Below are positions 35,301-44,392 of a stretch of DNA of 64,000 nucleotides, piece after piece. Below the pieces are notes generated by a model, which was not told where the DNA came from, did no database searches, and saw only the letters and a list, made by a program, of their open reading frames with translations. Each line of letters opens with the position of its first letter. The first letter of the stretch is position 1. The DNA is from Magnetospirillum gryphiswaldense MSR-1 v2 (lineage in GTDB: Bacteria > Pseudomonadota > Alphaproteobacteria > Rhodospirillales > Magnetospirillaceae), in the NCBI RefSeq assembly GCF_000513295.1, contig NC_023065.1, positions 2,898,501-2,962,500 on the forward strand, written 5' to 3'. Position numbers and translations under genes: made by a program.

Positions 35301-35819
35301 ATGTCTCGGGTTCGTCTGTTCATGGCCGCCAGCGTCGATGGCTACATCGCCACCGCCGATGGCTGCCTCGACTGGCTGGAACCCTATGACGGCTCTGATT
35401 TCGGCTATGACCGGTTGATGGCCGAAGTCGAGGTCGTGGTGGTTGGCCGCACCACCTTCGACCTGATCGCCGGATTTCCGGCTTGGCCCTATCCAGGCAA
35501 ACGGGTGGTGGTGCTGACCCATCGCCCGCTGTTGTCTCCGCCCGCCGGGGTGGAATGCCACGCCGGCGATGTTGCCGCGCTGACCGAGCGCCTGAGGCGC
35601 CAATGCAGCGCCGACATCTTCATCGATGGCGGCGCCCAGACGGTCCGCGCCTTCCTCGACGCCGACCTGATCGACCACCTCGATCTGTTCACCATCCCCA
35701 TCCTGCTGGGCCAGGGTATTCCTCGCTTCCTGCCGTCACGGCGACGAACGTCGTTGCGACTGGCCGACAGTGAAACCATGGCGCAAGGGGTGGTGCGCAG
35801 CACCTATCTGCGCCCTTAA
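35301..35819 (+). CDS. Dihydrofolate reductase-fold (RibD C-terminal domain) protein
   Basis: 172-aa stand-alone RibD_C-domain protein. It starts with RVRLFMAASVDGYIATADG, the first strand with the conserved SxDG, then VVVVGRTTFDLI and DIFIDGGAQTVRAFLDADLI, the NADPH-binding GG loop. It probably reduces a small substrate with NADPH; the substrate is not evident. It is not the bifunctional riboflavin enzyme, since the deaminase half is absent. The stop overlaps the 3' end of the convergent methyltransferase gene by 4 nt. Confidence 0.82.
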   Translation: MSRVRLFMAASVDGYIATADGCLDWLEPYDGSDFGYDRLMAEVEVVVVGRTTFDLIAGFPAWPYPGKRVVVLTHRPLLSPPAGVECHAGDVAALTERLRRQCSADIFIDGGAQTVRAFLDADLIDHLDLFTIPILLGQGIPRFLPSRRRTSLRLADSETMAQGVVRSTYLRP

Positions 35820-36520
35820 CCTTTCCGCCGCGACACCCAACCGCCGAAGCAGAGCGCACGGAAATAGGGCTTGGGCGGTCCAAAGCCGGCTTGGTCCAGC
35901 AATTCAGCCAACCGTTCCTCGGTCACCGGATGGATGTCACGGTCCACGTGACGGAAGCCGCGGGCGATATCGTCTTCGCCGATACCCGCCGATTTCTGCA
36001 AATGGCCCCAGAAAGTCCGCAGTTCCGATTGCCACGGCTCGTCCCAGGACGGGCCGAACAGATCGGCTTGGACCAGGGGGGCGCCAGGCTTCAGGTGCTG
36101 GGCGATATCGGTCAGCAGGGCCAGCTTGGCCCCATCATCGGGCAGGAAGTGCAACACCAGCAACAGCGTGGCAGCGTCGAAGGGTTCGAATTTCGGCAGG
36201 TCCGACACCTTGGACGGATACAGCCGCACGCGGGCGTTCAACCCGTGCTCGGCCACCTTGCGTTCGGCATGGGCCAGCATGTCGGCCGCCGGGTCGACAC
36301 CGACCACTTGCAGTCCGGGGCAGGCCTGGGCCAGGGCGATGCATTCGCCGCCGGTGCCGGCGCCGGCCACCAATGCCCGGCCGTGGCCGCCGGTCACTTC
36401 CGCCAGCACCATGCAGGATAATTGATGCAGCGCTTCATAGCCGGGAATGGCTTCCCGTACCCGGCGGTCGTAAGCCTGGGCCCGTTCGGCATCGAACATG
36501 GTCTTGGCATCGGCGCTCAT
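35816..36520 (-). CDS. Class I SAM-dependent methyltransferase
   Basis: 234-aa soluble protein with a Rossmann methyltransferase core: motif I ALVAGAGTGGECIALAQ (about residues 48-64), the acidic end of strand 2 in VVGVDPAADML, and motif IV in DAATLLLVLHFLPDD. The N terminus (MFDAERAQAYDRRVREAIPG) and C-terminal lid are family-specific, but I cannot name the substrate. It follows trmL with a 4-nt overlap and is probably its operon partner. Confidence 0.83.
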   Translation of the reverse strand: MSADAKTMFDAERAQAYDRRVREAIPGYEALHQLSCMVLAEVTGGHGRALVAGAGTGGECIALAQACPGLQVVGVDPAADMLAHAERKVAEHGLNARVRLYPSKVSDLPKFEPFDAATLLLVLHFLPDDGAKLALLTDIAQHLKPGAPLVQADLFGPSWDEPWQSELRTFWGHLQKSAGIGEDDIARGFRHVDRDIHPVTEERLAELLDQAGFGPPKPYFRALCFGGWVSRRKG

Positions 36521-36987
36521 GACAAATCCTCCGGCGGATAGGCATTCAACTGGCGCAACCCCTCGCCCACCGCCAAGGTGGCCGCCAAGGCCACGTTCAG
36601 GGAACGCAGACCCGGCGCCATGGGAATACGCACGGTGACATCGGCATCCGCCGCCACCTCGGGCGGAACACCGGCGCTTTCGCGCCCCATCATGATGACA
36701 TCACCGGGCAGGAAGGAAAAGCGGTCCAAACGCGTCCCGCCGGCGGTGGTCAGCAACACCAGCCGTCCCCCCGGTTTTTGCCGGAATGCATTCCACGATG
36801 CGTGACGGGTGACGCGGGCGTGATCGACATAATCCATGCCGGCCCGACGCATGCGTTTTTCGTCCCACAAAAATCCGCACGGCTCGATAATTTCCAAAGG
36901 AATTCCAAGGCAGGCGGACAGCCGCAGCAAGGCCCCGGCATTTTGCGGAATATCGGGCTGAAACAGGGCTAAGCGCAACAAATCCAT
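36517..36987 (-). CDS. trmL: tRNA (cytidine/uridine(34)-2'-O)-methyltransferase
   Basis: SPOUT-class enzyme (156 aa) that methylates the 2'-OH of the wobble nucleotide in certain tRNA-Leu species. The N terminus is LALFQPDIPQNAGALLRLSA, and the knot region has MMGRESAGVPPEV, RIPMAPGLRSLNVALAATLA and the final GEGLRQL. The fold is complete, as expected for the minimal TrmL. A methyltransferase gene follows, overlapping by 4 nt. The start is divergent from petA with a 160-nt region between. Confidence 0.93.
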   Translation of the reverse strand: MDLLRLALFQPDIPQNAGALLRLSACLGIPLEIIEPCGFLWDEKRMRRAGMDYVDHARVTRHASWNAFRQKPGGRLVLLTTAGGTRLDRFSFLPGDVIMMGRESAGVPPEVAADADVTVRIPMAPGLRSLNVALAATLAVGEGLRQLNAYPPEDLS

Positions 36988-37147
36988 AGCGAATCCTCAA
37001 TGCTCCACCCGAACAGGTAGGGTTCGGCCCAGCAACCTGGGGCCACCTTAATTAGTAAATACTTATGTTCGTTTGACTCCCCTGTTGAAAGACAAGGGGC
37101 AATGTGGTTAATAGGGCCGCTTCCGCGGGCCAACAAGAGGTTTAGTC
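36988..37147. promoter_or_regulatory. Divergent region upstream of petABC and trmL
   Basis: 160 nt between divergent starts, with an AT-rich core at about 37048-37075 (ttaattagtaaatacttatg) that should carry the promoters. AAGAGG precedes the petA ATG by 9 nt. I cannot assign a specific regulator site such as an FNR box with confidence. Confidence 0.4.
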
Positions 37148-37702
37148 ATGGCTGATTCGGCTACGCATGCCCAGCCCTCGTCGACGGATGGGCAGTCTCG
37201 GCGGGATTTCCTGCTGTATACTACCATCGCCGTCGGCGCGGCCGGGACCGCCGCCGCCCTGTGGCCGTTCGTGCACAGCATGAACCCGGCCGCCGATACT
37301 TTGGCATTGTCCACCACCGACGTGGATCTTGCCGCCATCCAACCTGGACAGGCGATCACCGTCGTTTGGCAGGGCAAGCCGGTCTTCGTGCGTCACCGCA
37401 CGGCTGAAGACATCGCTGCCGCCGCCAAGGACGATACCGCCGATCTGCGCGACAAGGCTGCCGACGGCACCCGCGTGCAGAAGCCGGAATGGCTGATCGT
37501 CATCGGCGTTTGCACCCATTTGGGTTGCGTGCCGCTGGGTCAGAAGGCTGCCGACCCCAAGGGTGATTTCGGCGGCTGGTTCTGTCCCTGCCACGGGTCG
37601 CATTACGATACGTCGGGACGCATCCGCAAGGGTCCGGCGCCGTTGAACCTTCCGGTGCCGAAGTATGCCTTTACTTCCGACACCACCATCCGCATCGGGT
37701 AA
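37148..37702 (+). CDS. petA: Ubiquinol-cytochrome c reductase Rieske iron-sulfur subunit
   Basis: Rieske subunit of the cytochrome bc1 complex, 184 aa. A twin-arginine motif ([11 protein letters not shown]) precedes the single N-terminal membrane anchor. The [2Fe-2S] ligands are in CTHLGC (about residues 122-127) and CPCHGSHYD (about 142-150). First gene of the petABC (fbcFBC) operon, with 9 nt to cytochrome b. It oxidises quinol at the Qo site and passes electrons to cytochrome c1. Confidence 0.97.
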   Translation: MADSATHAQPSSTDGQSRRDFLLYTTIAVGAAGTAAALWPFVHSMNPAADTLALSTTDVDLAAIQPGQAITVVWQGKPVFVRHRTAEDIAAAAKDDTADLRDKAADGTRVQKPEWLIVIGVCTHLGCVPLGQKAADPKGDFGGWFCPCHGSHYDTSGRIRKGPAPLNLPVPKYAFTSDTTIRIG

Positions 37703-37711
37703 GGATCGGCC

Positions 37712-38929
37712 ATGAGCGGTTTTCAGACCAATAACAAGGTGATCAGCTGGCTGGACGAGCGGCTGCCCATCTTCTCGATGATGCAGCACTCTGCCATCGA
37801 TTACCCCACCCCGCGCAACCTGAACTACTGGTGGAACTTCGGCTCGCTCGCCGCGTTCGTGCTGGTGATCATGTTGCTGACCGGCATTTTCCTGGTCATG
37901 AACTATTCGTCGCACACCTCGCTGGCGTTTGACTCGGTCGAACGCATCATGCGTGACGTGAATTACGGATGGCTGATCCGGTATCTGCACATGAACGGCG
38001 CCTCGATGTTCTTCATCCTGGTGTACGTCCACATCTTCCGCAACATGTACTACGGGTCGTACAAGGCCCCGCGTGAAGTGCTGTGGTGGGTCGGTATCCT
38101 GATCTTCCTGGCGATGATGGCCACCGCCTTCATGGGCTATGTGCTGCCCTGGGGCCAGATGTCCTTCTGGGGCGCCACCGTCATCACCAACCTGTTCTCG
38201 GCCTTCCCGGTGGTGGGCGAGCACATCGTCACCCTGCTGTGGGGTGGTTTCGCCGTCGACAATCCGACGCTGAACCGCTTCTTCTCGCTGCACTATCTGC
38301 TGCCGTTCGTCATCGTCGGCCTGGTGGTGGTGCACGTGTGGGCGCTGCACACGGTGAAGTCCAACAACCCGTTGGGCGTGGAAATGAAGGGCGAAGCGGA
38401 TTCCATCCCCTTCCACCCCTATTACACCATCAAGGACCTGTTCGGCATCGGCCTGTTCCTGATGTTCTTCCTGGGCTTCGTCTTCTGGGCTCCCAACTTC
38501 TTCGGCGAACCGGACAACTACATTCCGGCCAACCCGATGGTGACCCCGCCGCATATCGTGCCCGAATGGTACTTCCTGCCGTTCTACGCCATCTTGCGCG
38601 CCGTCCCCGACAAGCTTTTGGGCGTGCTGGCCATGTTCGCGGCCATCATCGTGCTGTTCTTCCTGCCCTGGCTGGACAGCTCCAAGGTCCGTTCGGCCAA
38701 GTTCCGTCCGATCTACCGCCAGTTCTTCTGGCTGTTCTTCGCCAATTGCATCTTCCTGGGTTACCTGGGCGGCAAGCCGGCGGAAGGATGGTACGTTCCG
38801 GCCAGCCAGATCGCCACCGTCTACTACTTCGCCCACTTCCTGATCCTGCTGCCCTTGTTGGGCAAGGTCGAGAAGCCCAAGGCTCTGCCGGCCAGCATCT
38901 CGGCCGCCGTGCTGAAGGAGAAGGCATAA
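37712..38929 (+). CDS. petB: Cytochrome b of the bc1 complex
   Basis: 405-aa polytopic membrane subunit that carries hemes bL and bH. Characteristic segments are [20 protein letters not shown] (heme His), [20 protein letters not shown] (Qo site), [20 protein letters not shown] (heme His) and [18 protein letters not shown] with the PEWY motif. It has all eight helices, so it is the fused b/subunit IV form of bacterial bc1. Its TAA overlaps the ATG of the cytochrome c1 gene by 1 nt. Confidence 0.97.
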   Translation: MSGFQTNNKVISWLDERLPIFSMMQHSAIDYPTPRNLNYWWNFGSLAAFVLVIMLLTGIFLVMNYSSHTSLAFDSVERIMRDVNYGWLIRYLHMNGASMFFILVYVHIFRNMYYGSYKAPREVLWWVGILIFLAMMATAFMGYVLPWGQMSFWGATVITNLFSAFPVVGEHIVTLLWGGFAVDNPTLNRFFSLHYLLPFVIVGLVVVHVWALHTVKSNNPLGVEMKGEADSIPFHPYYTIKDLFGIGLFLMFFLGFVFWAPNFFGEPDNYIPANPMVTPPHIVPEWYFLPFYAILRAVPDKLLGVLAMFAAIIVLFFLPWLDSSKVRSAKFRPIYRQFFWLFFANCIFLGYLGGKPAEGWYVPASQIATVYYFAHFLILLPLLGKVEKPKALPASISAAVLKEKA

Positions 38930-39696
38930 TGCGTAAGCTCATCCTTTCCGCCCTGACGGCCGCCGGCCTGTTCGCTTCCTCCGGCGCCGCCCTGGCGGCC
39001 GGTGGTGGCGAGCCCCTGATGAAGCCCGGTTTTTCCTGGGACGGCTTTTTCGGTCGTTACGACCAGGCCGAACTGAAGCGCGGCTTCGAGGTCTTCAATC
39101 AGGTCTGCTCGAACTGCCATGGTCTGCGTCTGGTTGCCTATCGCAACCTGTCCGCCGTCGGCCTGACCGCCGATCAGATCAAGGACGTGGCCGCCGCCCG
39201 CGAAGTGGCCGATGCCCCCAACGACGAAGGCATCGTGTCCATGCGCGCCGGTCGGGCTTCGGACAAGTACATCAACCCCTTCCCCAACGACAAGGCGGCG
39301 GCTGCCGCCAATGGTGGGGCGCTGCCGCCCGACCTGTCGTTGATGGCCAAGGCCCGCGTTGGCGGTCCGAACTACATCTACAGCCTGATGCTGGGCTTCA
39401 AGGAAGAAGCGCCGCATGGCGTGGTCATCCCCGAGGGCAAGTACTACAACACGTACTTCCCCGGTAATGCCATCGGCATGCCGCCGCAGCTGATGGAAGA
39501 CCTGATCACCTATTCCGACGGCACCAAGGCGTCGCCGGAACAGCTGGCCCGCGACGTCACCGCCTTCCTCAACTGGGCCGCCGAGCCCGAGTTGAACGAG
39601 CGTAAGTCCATGGGCCTGAAGGTCATGATCTTCCTGGCGGTGTTCACCGCCTTGCTGTACGCGCTCAAGCGTCAGATCTGGAAGAACCTGCACTGA
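38929..39696 (+). CDS. petC: Cytochrome c1 of the bc1 complex
   Basis: 255 aa with an N-terminal Sec signal (cleavage near GAALA-AGGG). The single heme c site is CSNCH (about residue 59-63), followed by GLRLVAYRNLSAVGL; the axial Met ligand is likely in NAIGMPPQL. A C-terminal transmembrane anchor (MGLKVMIFLAVFTALLYALK) holds it in the inner membrane. Last gene of the operon; an intrinsic terminator follows at 39744. Confidence 0.97.
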   Translation: MRKLILSALTAAGLFASSGAALAAGGGEPLMKPGFSWDGFFGRYDQAELKRGFEVFNQVCSNCHGLRLVAYRNLSAVGLTADQIKDVAAAREVADAPNDEGIVSMRAGRASDKYINPFPNDKAAAAANGGALPPDLSLMAKARVGGPNYIYSLMLGFKEEAPHGVVIPEGKYYNTYFPGNAIGMPPQLMEDLITYSDGTKASPEQLARDVTAFLNWAAEPELNERKSMGLKVMIFLAVFTALLYALKRQIWKNLH

Positions 39697-39743
39697 TCCG
39701 GCTCATGCCGGACCGGCCCGCTCCGGCAGGCTATTGACAGATT

Positions 39744-39773
39744 GGCCGCCATCCCTGGGATGGCGGCCTTTTT
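39744..39773 (+). terminator. Intrinsic terminator of petABC
   Basis: GGCCGCCATCC, loop CTG, GGATGGCGGCC (perfect 11-bp stem), followed by TTTTTG. It lies 47 nt after the cytochrome c1 stop. Confidence 0.93.
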
Positions 39774-39849
39774 GTTGCCTCGGGCGATGGACAGCCCTTG
39801 GCCAAACATGACACCCTGACCTTGGTATCGCCCCTCGCCCGGAATCCAC

Positions 39850-40530
39850 ATGCGCATTCTTTTGATCGAAGACGAAGCCGAGTTGGCCGAGTTGGTCCGC
39901 ACCTACTTGCAGCAACTTCTGTTCGTCGTCGATCACACCGCCACGCTGGAAGATGCCCGATCGTTGCTGGAAACGGTGGTGTATGACGCCATCATCCTGG
40001 ACCGTAGCCTGCCCGATGGTGATGGCCTGGAGTTGATCCCGCGTCTGCGCGCCCGCGGTATGGACATTCCGGTCCTGGCGGCCACCGCCCGCGATCAAGT
40101 GTGCGACCGGGTGCGCGGCCTGGATTCCGGCGTTGACGATTACCTGATCAAACCCTACAGCCTGCTGGAACTGGCCGCCCGCCTGCGCGCCTTGCTGCGC
40201 CGTCCGGGCAAGACGCTGAAAAACGAGCAGGTCATCGGCGACATCGTCCTTGACGCTTTTCAGGGCACGGCCACCATCGCCGGCGAGCCGCTGCTGCTGG
40301 CGCGGCGGCTGATCACCTTGCTGGATGTGCTGATGCGATCGGCGGGCCGGGTGGTGTCGCGTCCGGCCATCGAGACCCGTCTTTACAGCATCGATGACCA
40401 GATCGATTCCAACGCGCTCGAAGCCAGCATCTCGCGCCTGCGCCGGATTTTGGCCGACAAGGGCTCGTCGGTCACCATCCACACCATCCGCGGTGTCGGC
40501 TATATGCTGGCCGAAGGGGACAAGTCATGA
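39850..40530 (+). CDS. OmpR/PhoB-family response regulator
   Basis: 226 aa: receiver domain (residues 1-115; acidic pocket in IEDEAE, phosphoacceptor Asp in AIILDRSLPDGDG, Lys in LIKPYS) and a C-terminal winged-helix domain ending in IHTIRGVGYMLAEG. It resembles the QseB/PmrA/TctD group. The stop overlaps the kinase start by 4 nt, so the pair is coupled. The signal and target genes are unknown; the next two genes downstream encode c-type cytochromes. Confidence 0.9.
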   Translation: MRILLIEDEAELAELVRTYLQQLLFVVDHTATLEDARSLLETVVYDAIILDRSLPDGDGLELIPRLRARGMDIPVLAATARDQVCDRVRGLDSGVDDYLIKPYSLLELAARLRALLRRPGKTLKNEQVIGDIVLDAFQGTATIAGEPLLLARRLITLLDVLMRSAGRVVSRPAIETRLYSIDDQIDSNALEASISRLRRILADKGSSVTIHTIRGVGYMLAEGDKS

Positions 40531-41570
40531 GCGCAATTGCCCCTTATTCCCTGAGGTCGCGGCTGGTGTCGCGTCTGATTGCCGCCCACGCCGTCGTTCT
40601 CGCCGCCAACATTCCCTATTTCCTGTGGCGCGGCTACGTCAAACACGATGCCGAGGGCAATTTGGGAACAATGGGGGCGTGGCTGCTGCATGAACTGGTC
40701 ACCGACGTCCTTCCCCTGGTTGTCCCGCTGTTTATCGCCACCACGTTGATCACCAAGCTGACCGTCCGCCGCAGCCTGGCCCAGATCGACGCCGCCACCC
40801 GCAAAGCCGCCGCCTTCGACCCGTCACATCTGGGCGTCCGTCTGCCCAGCACGGCAACCCCCAAGGAATTGCATCCGCTGGTCGACGCCATCAATGCTGG
40901 ATTGGACCGGTTGGAGCGCGGCTTTGAAAGTCAAAAACGCTTTACCGCCAACGCCGCCCACGAACTGCGCACGCCGCTGGCGGTGCTGAAAGCCCGCTGT
41001 TCGCGTGAGACCGGACCGCAGGCGCGGGCGCTGCTGTCCGACATCGGTCGCATGACCAAAATCGTCGATCAATTACTGGGTATCGCCAGACTGGAGATGG
41101 GCCAAGTGCCGCTTGATGCCCGCGTTGACCTGGACATTATCTGTCGCCGGGTGGTGGCCGATCTGTTCCCGCTGGCCCTGGCCGCCGGCTGCGATCTTGG
41201 CTACAGCGCCGGTACGACGACGGTACTGGCTCGCGGCAACGAAGTGCTGCTGGAAGACGCCTTGCGCAACATCGTCGACAACGCCGTACACGTGGCACCG
41301 CCAGGAACCAGCGTCGAGGTGGTTTTGGACGACAGCGGCATCATCCATGTGCTGGATCGCGGCCCCGGTGTCGCCGACGGGCTGAAGACGGAAATCTTTC
41401 ATCCCTTCCGCCGCCTGAACAACAGCAACCATCGCGGCGCCGGCCTGGGTCTGGGCATCGCCGCCGAGGCCATCGCCCTGCATGGCGGCACATTGTCCGT
41501 CCATGACCGCCCCGGCGGTGGGGCCGATTTCGTCGTCGACCTGTCGGCGGCGCCGACGCCGTCAGGTTGA
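40527..41570 (+). CDS. Sensor histidine kinase, partner of the preceding regulator
   Basis: 347-aa inner-membrane kinase with two transmembrane helices (about residues 15-33 and 55-80) and a very short periplasmic loop. It then has a linker and a HisKA H-box (FTANAAHELRTPLAVLKARC, His near residue 143). The catalytic domain has the N-box in LRNIVDNAVHVAP, the G1 box in DRGPGVAD and the G2 box in RGAGLGLGIAAEAI. The small loop suggests sensing within the membrane or of the membrane state. Translation is coupled to the regulator by a 4-nt overlap. Confidence 0.9.
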   Translation: MSAIAPYSLRSRLVSRLIAAHAVVLAANIPYFLWRGYVKHDAEGNLGTMGAWLLHELVTDVLPLVVPLFIATTLITKLTVRRSLAQIDAATRKAAAFDPSHLGVRLPSTATPKELHPLVDAINAGLDRLERGFESQKRFTANAAHELRTPLAVLKARCSRETGPQARALLSDIGRMTKIVDQLLGIARLEMGQVPLDARVDLDIICRRVVADLFPLALAAGCDLGYSAGTTTVLARGNEVLLEDALRNIVDNAVHVAPPGTSVEVVLDDSGIIHVLDRGPGVADGLKTEIFHPFRRLNNSNHRGAGLGLGIAAEAIALHGGTLSVHDRPGGGADFVVDLSAAPTPSG

Positions 41571-41622
41571 GGTAAGGTTGGAGGCGCATATTTCCCTAAG
41601 AACAATATAGGGGGAAATGGAC

Positions 41623-42336
41623 ATGCGCATTCTCAACCTCATCCGCAACGCAACGCTGGCTCTGGCCTTGACCACGGCGGCGGTGACAACGGTGGCGCAG
41701 GCGGCGGAGGAAGCCTCTTCCATCTCGCGCGGCGGACGCCTTTACGACAAGTTCTGGGTCGAAACCAAGGCCGACGCCCCCAAGACCCCGCACGCGGCCT
41801 ATCCGGACAAGGCCGGAAAATACGCGCAGGATTCGTCCTGGCGTTGCAAGGAATGTCACGGCTGGGATTACAAGGGCAAGGACGGCGCCTATGCCAAGGG
41901 TGGCCATGCCACCGGCATCATCGGCATCACCGGCGCCGCCGGCAAGGATCCGGCGGCCATCGTCGCCATTCTGCGCAACCCGGCCCACGGCTACGACGAG
42001 CAGAAACTGTCGGCCAAGGATGCCCAGGATCTGGCCCTGTTCGTGTCCAAGGGACAGATCGACATGAGCCAGTATATCGACTACGCGGCCAAGAAGGCCA
42101 AGGGCGACGCCGCCAAGGGCGAGGGCTATTTCAACACCCTGTGCGCCGGCTGCCATGGCACCGACGGTAAGAAGATCACCAACGCGCCGCCGCTGGGATC
42201 GCTGCAAAACCCGCAGGAAATGCTGCATAAGGTCTTGAATGGCCAGCCCAATCAGCCGATGCCGTCGCTGCGTCTGCTTGATCCGCAGATCGCCGTCGAT
42301 CTGGTCAGCCATATGATGACGCTGCCGCAGCAATAG
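41623..42336 (+). CDS. Periplasmic diheme c-type cytochrome
   Basis: About 237 aa with a Sec signal peptide (cleavage near VAQA-AEEAS). There are two heme c sites: CKECHGWDYKGKDG near residue 75 and CAGCHGTDGKK near residue 175, each in its own cytochrome c fold. ATG 41623 is preferred: AGGGGG lies 8 nt upstream, whereas ATG 41617 directly abuts that site. Its redox partner is not evident; the adjacent NapC-type quinol dehydrogenase could supply electrons. A terminator follows, so it may be transcribed alone. Confidence 0.87.
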   Translation: MRILNLIRNATLALALTTAAVTTVAQAAEEASSISRGGRLYDKFWVETKADAPKTPHAAYPDKAGKYAQDSSWRCKECHGWDYKGKDGAYAKGGHATGIIGITGAAGKDPAAIVAILRNPAHGYDEQKLSAKDAQDLALFVSKGQIDMSQYIDYAAKKAKGDAAKGEGYFNTLCAGCHGTDGKKITNAPPLGSLQNPQEMLHKVLNGQPNQPMPSLRLLDPQIAVDLVSHMMTLPQQ

Positions 42337-42345
42337 GAAACCATG

Positions 42346-42378
42346 CCCGACCGCCCCATCGGAGCGGTCGGGTCTTCC
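42346..42378 (+). terminator. Intrinsic terminator after the diheme cytochrome gene
   Basis: CCCGACCGC, 9-nt loop, GCGGTCGGG (perfect 9-bp stem) followed by a pyrimidine-rich tail TCTTCCTACTTTTATT. It ends just upstream of the NapC-type gene. Confidence 0.8.
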
Positions 42379-42407
42379 TACTTTTATTCCGTGCACGAGA
42401 CCCTGCC

Positions 42408-43013
42408 ATGACAAGACATCGTTCCGACGGCAAGCACTGGCTTGCCGGTTTGTGGCGCGCTTTTACGTCGCCTTCGGCCCGCTGGTCCTTTGGCGCCATC
42501 CTGATTGCCGGCGGTATCGGTGGTGTTTTGCTGTGGGGGGGCTTCAACACCTTCATGGAATACACCAACACCTTGGAATTCTGCGTCTCGTGTCACGAGA
42601 TGGAGACCACCGTGTACCAGGAATACAAAAAGTCGCCGCATTACGAGAATGCCTCTGGCGTGCGCGCCGTTTGTGCCGACTGCCATGTGCCCAAGGATTG
42701 GGGAGCCAAAGTGCTGCGCAAGATCCAAGCCAGCAGCGAAATCTTCCACAAGCTGGCCGGCACCGTCGACACCCCCGAGAAATTCGAGGCCAAGCGCCGC
42801 CAACTGGCCGAGCGCGTCTGGGCGACGATGAAAGCCAACAACTCGCGCGAATGTCGCAATTGCCACGAATACCAGGCGATGGCATTCCACAAGCAACGCA
42901 CCGAATCGCAGCAGAAGATGCAGTTGGAGGCCGCCCCCAAGAACATGGCCTGCGTCGAGTGCCACAAGGGCATCGCCCACAAATTTCCCCTGCCCCCCCG
43001 CGACGACGAATAA
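42408..43013 (+). CDS. NapC/NirT-family tetraheme cytochrome c
   Basis: Membrane-anchored quinol dehydrogenase, 201 aa. One N-terminal transmembrane helix (WSFGAILIAGGIGGVLLWGG, about residues 26-45) anchors a periplasmic domain with four heme sites: CVSCH (about 59-63), CADCH, CRNCH and CVECH. It lacks extra domains, so it matches NapC/NirT and not CymA fusions or TorC. NapC hands quinol electrons to periplasmic reductases such as NapAB, but no nap genes are adjacent, so the true partner is unknown. MobB encoded at 8.3 kb would fit a bis-MGD reductase in this organism. Confidence 0.92.
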   Translation: MTRHRSDGKHWLAGLWRAFTSPSARWSFGAILIAGGIGGVLLWGGFNTFMEYTNTLEFCVSCHEMETTVYQEYKKSPHYENASGVRAVCADCHVPKDWGAKVLRKIQASSEIFHKLAGTVDTPEKFEAKRRQLAERVWATMKANNSRECRNCHEYQAMAFHKQRTESQQKMQLEAAPKNMACVECHKGIAHKFPLPPRDDE

Positions 43014-43027
43014 GCAAGCCGCCGCCA

Positions 43028-43061
43028 CCCGCCATCCTTGCGATGGCGGGCTTTTTGTTTT
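43028..43061 (+). terminator. Intrinsic terminator after the NapC-type gene
   Basis: CCCGCCATC, loop CTTGC, GATGGCGGG (perfect 9-bp stem), then CTTTTTGTTTT. Confidence 0.92.
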
Positions 43062-43094
43062 ATGGCATGGGCACCACTTGCAAGGGGCGAAGAC

Positions 43095-43970
<876 letters not shown>

Positions 43971-44174
43971 TCAGGAAACATCCTCGTCGCCACATTCATG
44001 GCGGATTTGCGCGCGCGTAGCACTGAGCACCAGCTCCAGGGCCCGTTCGCTGCATTCCACGCTACCATCGCAACCACGCCGGGTGGCGCACAGCAATATA
44101 TCATGCAGACCATCCAAATCGTTGGCCTGCCCTCGTCCCAAGACCCAACCGCAATGCGGGCGTTGCGTATTCAT
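43971..44174 (-). CDS. Hypothetical 67-residue protein between mtnP and mtnA
   Basis: Minus-strand frame of 67 codons starting MNTQRPHCGWVLGRGQANDL and ending GDEDVS, whose stop directly abuts the mtnP stop. It has three Cys and several Arg residues and no membrane segment. I recognise no family. It is opposite to its neighbours, has no clear Shine-Dalgarno (GGGGGG about 10 nt upstream) and lies just behind a terminator-like hairpin on its own strand. It may be a real small gene or chance. Confidence 0.35.
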   Translation of the reverse strand: MNTQRPHCGWVLGRGQANDLDGLHDILLCATRRGCDGSVECSERALELVLSATRAQIRHECGDEDVS

Positions 44175-44191
44175 TATTCCGCCCCCCAGAC

Positions 44192-44224
44192 AAAAAAGGA
44201 CGCCAACCCCGTTGGGGCGCGTCC
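44192..44224 (-). terminator. Terminator-like hairpin on the minus strand upstream of mtnA
   Basis: Reading the minus strand: AGGACGC, then CCCC / GGGG inner pairing, then GCGTCCT followed by TTTTT. It is a strong stem with a T-run. No annotated minus-strand gene lies upstream of it within reach, because mtnA points the other way. It therefore ends either an antisense or small RNA starting between 44230 and 44390, or acts as an attenuator for the 67-codon frame. Confidence 0.7.
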
Positions 44225-44282
44225 TGTAATACTAACTTTATACCCGGATTTTATTTGTTGGTATGGTGGCAAAGGGATATGC

Positions 44283-44316
44283 ACCATCCGAACCACGCCA
44301 TGACCTTTAGGATGGT
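44283..44316. repeat. Inverted repeat in the mtnA upstream region
   Basis: ACCATCC at 44283-44289 and GGATGGT at 44310-44316, a 7-bp inverted repeat with a 20-nt spacer, about 75 nt upstream of the mtnA ATG. The right half CTTTAGGATGGT is identical to 12 nt of the palindrome downstream of the FolM-like gene at 11.63-11.66 kb. It could be an operator or a decayed copy of that repeat. Confidence 0.4.
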
Positions 44317-44392
44317 CCGGCCCTGGCGCCCCATTGCGCCCACGTCGAGGTTTTCGTAAGGTCGCTCAGACTTTCCCCCAGGATGACGCAGC

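Noticed and set aside
41617-43013. Part of a nap or nir operon
   Set aside because: Only the NapC/NirT-type protein is present; no NapA, NapB, NirS or NirK gene is in the window.
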